Shown here piece after piece: positions 1 to 4,210 of a DNA stretch of 5,143 nucleotides. The DNA comes from Acinetobacter sp. GTDB taxonomy: Bacteria; Pseudomonadota; Gammaproteobacteria; Pseudomonadales; Moraxellaceae. The position numbers and the translations under genes are program-made. Position 1 is the stretch's first letter. Each line of letters begins with the position of its first letter. The stretch spans positions 1-5,143 of the forward strand of contig JASLJB010000148.1 of assembly GCA_030152605.1 (NCBI GenBank). The letters run 5' to 3'. The notes beneath the pieces are model-generated. The model ran no database searches. It was given only the letters and a program-made list of their open reading frames with translations, and was not told where the DNA came from.

Positions 1-4
1 AGAC

Positions 5-33
5 TTGACCAAAGTCGATTTGCCCCATAGAAT
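5..33 (+). promoter_or_regulatory. Sigma-70 promoter of the tRNA-Asn gene
   Basis: The -35 hexamer TTGACC (5-10) and the -10 hexamer TAGAAT (28-33) each match the sigma-70 consensus at five of six positions. The spacer is the ideal 17 bases. Transcription would start near base 40, about five bases before the mature tRNA 5' end, leaving a short leader for RNase P to remove. This suggests the tRNA is transcribed on its own and not from a longer tRNA or rRNA operon. The promoter is inferred from sequence only. Confidence 0.7.
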
Positions 34-44
34 GCCTATCAAAT

Positions 45-120
45 TCTCCCATAGCTCAGTCGGTAGAGCGACGGACTGTTAATCCGCAGGTCCCTGGTTC
101 GAGCCCAGGTGGGAGAGCCA
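45..120 (+). tRNA. tRNA-Asn (anticodon GUU), CCA encoded
   Basis: The 76-base cloverleaf is complete and decodes AAC/AAU. The acceptor stem pairs TCTCCCA (45-51) with TGGGAGA (110-116), followed by discriminator G117 and an encoded CCA (118-120). The D arm is GCTC/GAGC (54-57, 66-69) with loop AGTCGGTA. The anticodon loop CTGTTAA (76-82) carries GTT at 78-80. The variable loop is AGGTC. The T arm is CCTGG/CCAGG with loop TTCGAGC (98-104). The top pair of the anticodon stem (A71 with C87) is a mismatch; the other four pairs are intact, so the gene should be functional. The GUU anticodon and overall layout agree with bacterial tRNA-Asn. It has its own promoter just upstream and a terminator starting a few bases after the CCA. 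Confidence 0.97.
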
Positions 121-126
121 AAATTC

Positions 127-164
127 AAAAAACCCACTTCAATTCAAATTGAAGTGGGTTTTTT
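127..164 (+). terminator. Rho-independent terminator, probably bidirectional
   Basis: A perfect inverted repeat has arms ACCCACTTCAAT (132-143) and ATTGAAGTGGGT (148-159) with a four-base loop. The stem is extended by an A run before it (127-132) and a T run after it (159-164). On the plus strand the T run ends the tRNA-Asn transcript 7 bases after CCA. On the minus strand the A run becomes a U tract, so the same hairpin can also end the transcript of the small membrane-protein gene whose stop codon is at 264-266. It is a typical shared terminator between converging genes. Confidence 0.9.
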
Positions 165-263
165 ATTGGCTGAACTTTTCTGGCCTCTCGCGGTTCTCTC
201 TTGAACAGCGATTCGGGCTAGAACGTCAAAAACTGATGCGGTGTCGTACTGAGTATCAAGCGT

Positions 264-518
264 TTAGTGTGACTGCGGCTCAGATGCGACTGTGCTACTA
301 CTATTGGCTGTGCTTTGCGTCTGCGCACTATGCTGTTGATCTGCGCGAGGAACATGGCGTAGGGCTTGTTGCTTACGGATCAATTCGTCGATTTCACGTT
401 TATTTTCAAGATCATATTTCACCGCGACAAATTTAAGCCCCAACATCAAAATCAGAAAGATCGATGGTAGTACAACCCAAAGTAGAATTTTAGGGTTTAC
501 TTTCTTCTGTGTGGCCAT
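264..518 (-). CDS. Small single-pass membrane protein, function unknown
   Basis: The product is 84 residues and I do not recognise its family. It starts with a basic stretch (K5, K6, K10), followed by one hydrophobic helix at about residues 11-31 that would sit in the inner membrane. A highly charged, probably helical segment follows (about 34-55). The tail is rich in Ser, Thr and Gln (about 59-84), looks disordered, and ends in His. There is no lipobox and no clear signal-peptidase site, so the helix is more likely an anchor than a cleaved signal. The ATG at 518 is preceded by AGGT (527-530) with an 8-base spacer. The gene faces the tRNA-Asn gene and can use the terminator at 127-164. The terminator at 616-640 separates it from the lipase gene upstream. 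The coding call rests on the start signal, the clean membrane helix and the position between terminators. A role in cell division or the envelope would be guesswork. Confidence 0.7.
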   Translation of the reverse strand: MATQKKVNPKILLWVVLPSIFLILMLGLKFVAVKYDLENKREIDELIRKQQALRHVPRADQQHSAQTQSTANSSSTVASEPQSH

Positions 519-575
519 CGTGTGTTACCTATACCTATATATGTCATGCGGAGAATTAAGAATCAAACGCTTGCC

Positions 576-605
576 ACTATAACAAAGTCAAAAATAAATA
601 CACAA
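576..605 (-). promoter_or_regulatory. Candidate promoter of the small membrane-protein gene
   Basis: Read on the minus strand, TATAGT (581-576) matches the -10 consensus at five of six positions and is preceded by TG one base away, an extended -10. A weak -35, TTGTGT (605-600), lies 18 bases upstream. A start near base 569 would give a leader of about 50 bases before the ATG at 518. The site lies just past the terminator of the lipase gene, where this gene needs its own promoter. A weaker alternative pair, TTGATT with CATATA, lies closer to the start codon. Confidence 0.4.
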
Positions 606-615
606 CCAACAGCAC

Positions 616-640
616 AAAAAAAGGAGCAATCGCTCCTTTT
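616..640 (-). terminator. Rho-independent terminator of the lipase gene
   Basis: The arms GGAGC (623-627) and GCTCC (632-636) enclose a four-base loop, and A/T pairs extend the stem. Read on the minus strand the hairpin is followed by seven T residues (622-616), the classical form. It lies about 70 bases after the stop codon of the lipase-like gene (710-712) and separates that gene from the small membrane-protein gene. On the plus strand only four T follow, so it should act mainly on minus-strand transcripts. Confidence 0.85.
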
Positions 641-709
641 CATGTAAATATTGCAATCTGCATCATCAACGCTCAATCATCTCGATCAAGCGCGTAGACA
701 ATGAAGAGA

Positions 710-1987
710 TTAAGATGCTGGCATATGTTGCTGCACAAACTTCAACAGACGTTGTTGTTCAAACACGATCGCTTGGGTATGTGATGCGTTTTCAACCAAG
801 ATCAATTCTACATCAGGTGAACCCAATTCTTTCAAATTTTTCACCATCGCTTGCGTCACCACATATGGAACATTGGTATCGAGTTTACCTTGCAAGATCA
901 GAACCGGTTTATCGATGCGTTTGGTGCCTGGCTGACTATCGACTAAGAATTTTTTAATCGATTCATTCTGCTCAAACTTTTCCACATCTAGTCCAGGGTA
1001 GTCCAGCACCGACCCGCCTGGATTGCTCTGCATAAAGTCAATAATGTCTTTTTGGAAACGTGCCACTAAACTTGCTTCAGGATCTTCACTTTGTAGACAC
1101 AGACCATTTTCACCGGTTGTGCCCTCACCCAAAGTCGCCAATGGCTTAGAGCGTTCTTGGAAAATATCATGATATTCAAAACGTGGTTCATAGGCCTTGA
1201 TGCCGATGCCCGTCAATGCCGCATACGACAACAGCGTTGCATAAGACTGAACTGAGTTACGATCCTTCAAAGGCACGTTATATTGATTTTCCTGCACTTC
1301 GATCTGTTTTAAGGCCGCAGGTGCAACTTGAAGAATGATGGTGCCCAAGCTCGATGCGGGCGCACCAGCCACGGCACCTTTGTAGGTCGCATCTGTGTTG
1401 GCGTATTCAGCCGTGCCGATCGAAGCCTGTCCGCCCTGTGACTGTCCGACTGACATCCATGCGCCATTCAGTTGAGCTGCATATTTTTCTTTAAATGCCG
1501 CTACAGCAGCCAAAGCTGATTTACTTTCACTGATCAAGTTTAGATAAGGATGAATCCCTGCGGTGCCTAGGCCCTCATAGTCAGGCGCGACAATCACATA
1601 ACCTTTTGCAAGTAACTCTTCGGCCAAACTAGCAAAGTTTTTACTCAAGGCGTTATTGCTTGGTGCACAGCTATCCCCAACCCCGACCGTGCCATGCTCC
1701 CAGACCACGACGCGCCAACCATCTTTCGGTTTGGCTGTTTTTGGATAAATCACCATCGCGGTGGCTTTCGCCATCTTGCCGGCCACATTTTCCATGTTAT
1801 AGGTCATGACGCTGATCGAAGCAGCATTGTCCAACTTATCTTTGACATAAGCTGTTTCACCGACATAGACGCTGCTGCTGGCGGGCGGTGTGAGCACCAC
1901 ATCATCTTTATCATCATTACATGCAGTCAGTAATAACGTAGCACTACAGCACAGCGCCAATATTGTTTTTTTAAAGTAGATATTCAT
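710..1987 (-). CDS. Lipoprotein alpha/beta-hydrolase, secretory-lipase type
   Basis: The 425-residue protein is probably an ester or lipid hydrolase held at the cell envelope. A signal peptide ends in the lipobox L20-T21-A22-C23, so C23 should be lipidated and the signal cut by signal peptidase II. N24 at position +2 does not signal inner-membrane retention, so outer-membrane placement is likely. A linker follows (about 24-40), then the hydrolase domain. It shows an HG oxyanion motif (H98-G99), the segment S-C-A-P-S (106-110), P-D-Y-E-G (135-139), and the nucleophile elbow G-Q-S-Q-G with S183. D370 in G-K-L-D-T-N-V-P and H403 in A-S-H-T-Q complete the likely triad. The CAPS, PDYEG and elbow motifs recall the secretory lipases (LIP family). 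C107 and C297, the only cysteines after C23, could form a disulfide. The ATG at 1987 follows AGGG (1995-1998) at 7 bases. It is transcribed alone. Substrate is unknown; an esterase is equally possible. Confidence 0.88.
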   Translation of the reverse strand: MNIYFKKTILALCCSATLLLTACNDDKDDVVLTPPASSSVYVGETAYVKDKLDNAASISVMTYNMENVAGKMAKATAMVIYPKTAKPKDGWRVVVWEHGTVGVGDSCAPSNNALSKNFASLAEELLAKGYVIVAPDYEGLGTAGIHPYLNLISESKSALAAVAAFKEKYAAQLNGAWMSVGQSQGGQASIGTAEYANTDATYKGAVAGAPASSLGTIILQVAPAALKQIEVQENQYNVPLKDRNSVQSYATLLSYAALTGIGIKAYEPRFEYHDIFQERSKPLATLGEGTTGENGLCLQSEDPEASLVARFQKDIIDFMQSNPGGSVLDYPGLDVEKFEQNESIKKFLVDSQPGTKRIDKPVLILQGKLDTNVPYVVTQAMVKNLKELGSPDVELILVENASHTQAIVFEQQRLLKFVQQHMPAS

Positions 1988-2477
1988 ACTGTTTCCCTGT
2001 ATTTAAGTCGAAGCAACTTGTCTAAGCATCCGTAATAGAACATAAAAAAAATGTTATGACTAGATTGCTTTTCGAATAAAAATACAGATCACAGCACAAA
2101 AGATAGCCAAAAAGTCGCATAAATTCGGCAACTTGCTGAGTGATCTTGCCTATTAAATGCTTACATTTATGTGATTAGTACCACGATTTATAGGGATAAT
2201 GAATTGAGTCGCATACACTTATGCATTTAAAAACAATGCTTAAAATTTAACAGCAGCGCATGCACTAGATCGACTTACGCAACTTGAGTTTTGAGGAATA
2301 TTTACAGCGCAATTACTTTTTGAACTGTACAGACACTTTTCAAGTATTGTGCTTGATTGATCAACTTTAGATCACTCTTTTTAGCCAACCCTTCGATTGA
2401 AGACGCATTATTTTGATTTTATATCGCTGCATAGAAGCTGCATTCACCAGATTACATAAAAATAGGCATATGATTTG

Positions 2478-2502
2478 GCCTGATTGGGCTGTGCAATCAG
2501 GC
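2478..2502 (-). repeat. Perfect inverted repeat (hairpin) downstream of ubiA
   Basis: The arms GCCTGATTG (2478-2486) and CAATCAGGC (2494-2502) are perfectly complementary over 9 pairs with a 7-base loop. In ubiA transcripts this would form a stable hairpin about 120 bases after the stop codon. No U tract follows directly; a run of five U comes 15 bases later (2462-2458). It could be a 3'-end barrier that protects the mRNA from exonucleases, or an imperfect terminator. A binding site for a dimeric regulator is also possible. The repeat is certain; the function is not. Confidence 0.6.
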
Positions 2503-2547
2503 GCACACAGATCAGATCGCTCGCCCTGACCTGTCGTGTTTCGTTAG

Positions 2548-2591
2548 ATGCTGAGCTGAATTCTTGAGGCTGCAATACAAGTACTCAGCAT
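2548..2591 (-). repeat. Long-loop inverted repeat just after ubiA
   Basis: ATGCTGAG (2548-2555) and CTCAGCAT (2584-2591) are perfect 8-base arms separated by 28 bases. The loop contains a second, smaller pair CTTG (2563-2566) and CAAG (2578-2581), so a two-part imperfect hairpin can form. It begins about 34 bases after the ubiA stop codon and has no U tract. With the hairpin at 2478-2502 it may form the 3' end of the ubi transcript. The arms are seen directly; any function is inferred. Confidence 0.45.
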
Positions 2592-2624
2592 GGTTGCGAA
2601 CGCGATATTAAGCGCTATAAGCAA

Positions 2625-3509
2625 TCAGACCACCCCAAATAAACCGGCCCAAATACTCAAAAAGATCATTACCCCGATCCAACGGTTATGCTGAAATGCA
2701 CGGAAACAGCGCTGCGGATCACGATCACGGGTCTTGCTAAACTGATAGACAAAGTCCGCCGCTGCAATTAATAAGCCGATGATCGCATAAGGAAACAATA
2801 AGCCCTCAACATATAAAGCAGCAGCAATCAGTAACAAGCTAGTGGCTTGGAGCAGTGAGATGATCTCAATGTCATAACGACCAAATAAAATTGCGGTGGA
2901 TTTGACCCCAATTTTCAAGTCATGCTCGCGATCGGTGATGGCATATTGCGTATCAAAAGCCACCGTCCACGCCAAGTTACCAAAATAAAGTAACCAGCAG
3001 GTCAGATCGGGCTCTACCCCAACCGCGGTATAGGCCATTGGAATCGACCAAGAGAATGCTGCACCCAAAAACACCTGTGGTAAATGGGTGTAGCGTTTCA
3101 TAAAGGGATAGATAAAGGCCAAAAACAAGGCCCCAAAAGACCAGTAGAAAGTTTCGATCGGCAGGAAAAACAATAAGCCTGCACTGGCTGCAACCAACAA
3201 CACAAATACGGCGACGGCCTCTTTGGCACTGATCACCCCTGTGGCCAAGGGACGATGTTGGGTGCGTTCCACATGTGCATCGACTTTACGATCGGCAAAG
3301 TCATTGATGGCACAACCGGCAGCACGCATAAAAATCACGCCCAAGGTCATGAGCAGGAGGATGCGAAGATCGGGCATGCCCTTTGCTGCGAGCCATAGTG
3401 CCCACATGGTCGGCCAAAACACCAATTCCGTGCCGATGGGTTTATCGAAACGGCAAAGTAAATAATACGCGTGTAAACGTTGACGCCAAGTCGGCGAGCT
3501 AATAGCCAT
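2625..3509 (-). CDS. ubiA: 4-hydroxybenzoate polyprenyltransferase
   Basis: UbiA joins a polyprenyl chain from its diphosphate to carbon 3 of 4-hydroxybenzoate, the second step of ubiquinone synthesis, in the inner membrane. The 294-residue protein is close to the usual length (about 290). Both Asp-rich motifs are intact: N69-D70-x-x-D73-x-x-x-D77, and the second with D186 followed by D193-R-E-H-D197. These bind the Mg-diphosphate of the prenyl donor. R20-F-D-K-P-I-G and the following aromatic stretch are typical of the family's N-terminus. About eight or nine hydrophobic helices follow one another, with charged loops at about 74-86 and 191-203. The ATG at 3509 lies 2 bases after the ubiC stop codon, and its Shine-Dalgarno sequence AGGA (3515-3518) lies inside the end of ubiC, which indicates translational coupling. 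The expected chain length (eight or nine isoprenes) cannot be read from this sequence. Confidence 0.97.
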   Translation of the reverse strand: MAISSPTWRQRLHAYYLLCRFDKPIGTELVFWPTMWALWLAAKGMPDLRILLLMTLGVIFMRAAGCAINDFADRKVDAHVERTQHRPLATGVISAKEAVAVFVLLVAASAGLLFFLPIETFYWSFGALFLAFIYPFMKRYTHLPQVFLGAAFSWSIPMAYTAVGVEPDLTCWLLYFGNLAWTVAFDTQYAITDREHDLKIGVKSTAILFGRYDIEIISLLQATSLLLIAAALYVEGLLFPYAIIGLLIAAADFVYQFSKTRDRDPQRCFRAFQHNRWIGVMIFLSIWAGLFGVV

Positions 3510-3511
3510 GA

Positions 3512-4021
3512 CTATCCTTGAGCATTTTCAGTGTGGATCACCTGTGCGGCAAGAAATTGCTCAAATGCAGGTAAAAAGGTTTCTTGAACGATAAATTTAC
3601 AACCGTGCCAAGTATAGCAACTTTGCCGCGTCCAGCCCTCGTCGAGATGCAGAATACGGCGTTGGCACAGTGGTTGATGACGATGAAATAGGAAACGCCC
3701 AATCGGTTGCCGACCGATATGTTGAAATATTCGTGCTCTGCCTTGCAGGCTCATGATCGGGAAAATACTTTTGGCTTTGACCCACGCCTGATCTTCACAG
3801 CCATAGAGCAGACTTTCTCGCACCCATGAGATATGTTGCGCCGGCATTTTCATCCAGCGACTATCGATCAGATTCATCTTATTAAAATATTGTTGCGTCG
3901 GTTCAACTGAAAACACCCCACCCGCCAATTGAGTCAGTTGCTGCGTCAATGAGCCTGAAGCATTTAACCACGTTTTTAATTCCGGATTGGGGTCCTTGTT
4001 AAATACTGGTTGAGCATGCAT
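3512..4021 (-). CDS. ubiC: Chorismate lyase (chorismate-pyruvate lyase)
   Basis: UbiC cleaves chorismate to 4-hydroxybenzoate and pyruvate in the cytoplasm, the first committed step of ubiquinone synthesis, and hands its product to UbiA. Starting at the ATG at 4021 the protein has 169 residues (about 165 in E. coli). Family landmarks are present: W66-V-R68-E with the substrate-binding arginine (R76 in E. coli), P-I-G-R109-F-L-F, and the C-terminal E147-T-F-L-P with the product-binding glutamate (E155 in E. coli). There is no signal peptide. A TTG six bases upstream (4027) is in frame, but the likely ribosome site GAGAAG (4028-4033) directly abuts it. The same site is 6 bases from the ATG, so the ATG is chosen. 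The stop codon TAG lies 2 bases before ubiA. A -10-like TATACT lies upstream, so the pair may have its own promoter. Confidence 0.93.
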   Translation of the reverse strand: MHAQPVFNKDPNPELKTWLNASGSLTQQLTQLAGGVFSVEPTQQYFNKMNLIDSRWMKMPAQHISWVRESLLYGCEDQAWVKAKSIFPIMSLQGRARIFQHIGRQPIGRFLFHRHQPLCQRRILHLDEGWTRQSCYTWHGCKFIVQETFLPAFEQFLAAQVIHTENAQG

Positions 4022-4048
4022 ATCCAACTTCTCTGTCGCGTTTTATGA

Positions 4049-4054
4049 AGTATA
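4049..4054 (-). promoter_or_regulatory. Candidate -10 element of the ubiC-ubiA operon
   Basis: Read on the minus strand, TATACT matches the -10 consensus at five of six positions. A start near base 4042 would give a leader of about 21 bases before the ubiC ATG at 4021. The hexamer 17 bases upstream (CTAAAA on the minus strand, 4077-4072) is a poor -35. The promoter may therefore be weak or need an activator. The inverted repeat at 4077-4104 would be centred about 48 bases upstream of the start. Confidence 0.4.
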
Positions 4055-4076
4055 ACTGAAATTGTTGATTTTTTTA

Positions 4077-4104
4077 GATGATCACGGCATAAAAATGGAT
4101 CATC
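4077..4104. repeat. Inverted repeat upstream of ubiC, possible operator
   Basis: GATGATC (4077-4083) and GATCATC (4098-4104) are perfect 7-base arms separated by 14 bases. The arms are two turns of helix apart (21 bases from start to start), the spacing expected for a dimeric regulator binding one face of DNA. The repeat lies immediately upstream of the weak -35 region of the candidate ubiC promoter. It could also act as a hairpin in RNA reading through from the adhesin gene, but no U tract follows on either strand. The regulator, if any, is unknown. Confidence 0.4.
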
Positions 4105-4210
4105 CAGATTGCGTTGTCGCCAACTCAATCCGAATGACCCCTGTGATTTGCATTTACCCGCATCCACGCTCTCGCTACTCAAAAACAAGTGAGATCTGAG
4201 CAGAAGCCTG

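Larger units (their letters stand above)
1988..2624. other. 637-base gap without a gene
   Basis: This AT-rich stretch lies upstream of the lipase gene and downstream of ubiA. Stop codons are frequent in the frames I checked and I see no gene remnant, tRNA or insertion sequence. It must hold the promoter of the lipase gene, but no convincing -35/-10 pair stands out; the ribosome binding site AGGG lies at 1995-1998. It also holds two inverted repeats (2478-2502 and 2548-2591), three copies of GCAACTTG (2013, 2128, 2279), two eight-base palindromes (CTGTACAG at 2325-2332 and TTGATCAA at 2357-2364), and a weak five-pair stem (2358-2374) followed by T residues (2378-2382) on the plus strand. The last could end a plus-strand RNA, but I see no solid promoter for one. 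Confidence 0.6.

Noticed and set aside
45..120. tRNA-Asn gene as an integration site for a mobile element
   Set aside because: No second copy of the tRNA 3' end and no integrase gene are present in the window.
149..436. Plus-strand frame of 95 codons after the tRNA terminator
   Set aside because: It starts with TTG inside the terminator hairpin, has no ribosome site, and lies opposite a minus-strand gene with ATG, ribosome site and a clean membrane helix.
715..957. Plus-strand frame opposite the end of the lipase gene
   Set aside because: It lies wholly antisense to a conserved hydrolase domain containing the catalytic Asp and His, and has no recognisable motifs.
1694..1933. Plus-strand frame opposite the N-terminal part of the lipase gene
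   Set aside because: It is the complement of the signal peptide and first domain of the lipoprotein; the sense strand explains the region.
2358..2382. Possible plus-strand terminator in the gap
   Set aside because: The stem has only five pairs, mostly A/T, and there is no credible plus-strand gene or promoter before it.
3223..3465. Plus-strand frame opposite ubiA
   Set aside because: It is antisense to the first Asp-rich motif and membrane helices of UbiA; no independent support.
3597..3785. Alternative minus-strand frame inside ubiC
   Set aside because: It overlaps the conserved UbiC frame and shows no motifs.
3976..4188. Minus-strand frame of 70 codons between the adhesin gene and ubiC
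   Set aside because: It runs out of frame into the start of ubiC, would read through the candidate promoter, and has no membrane helix, motif or family resemblance.
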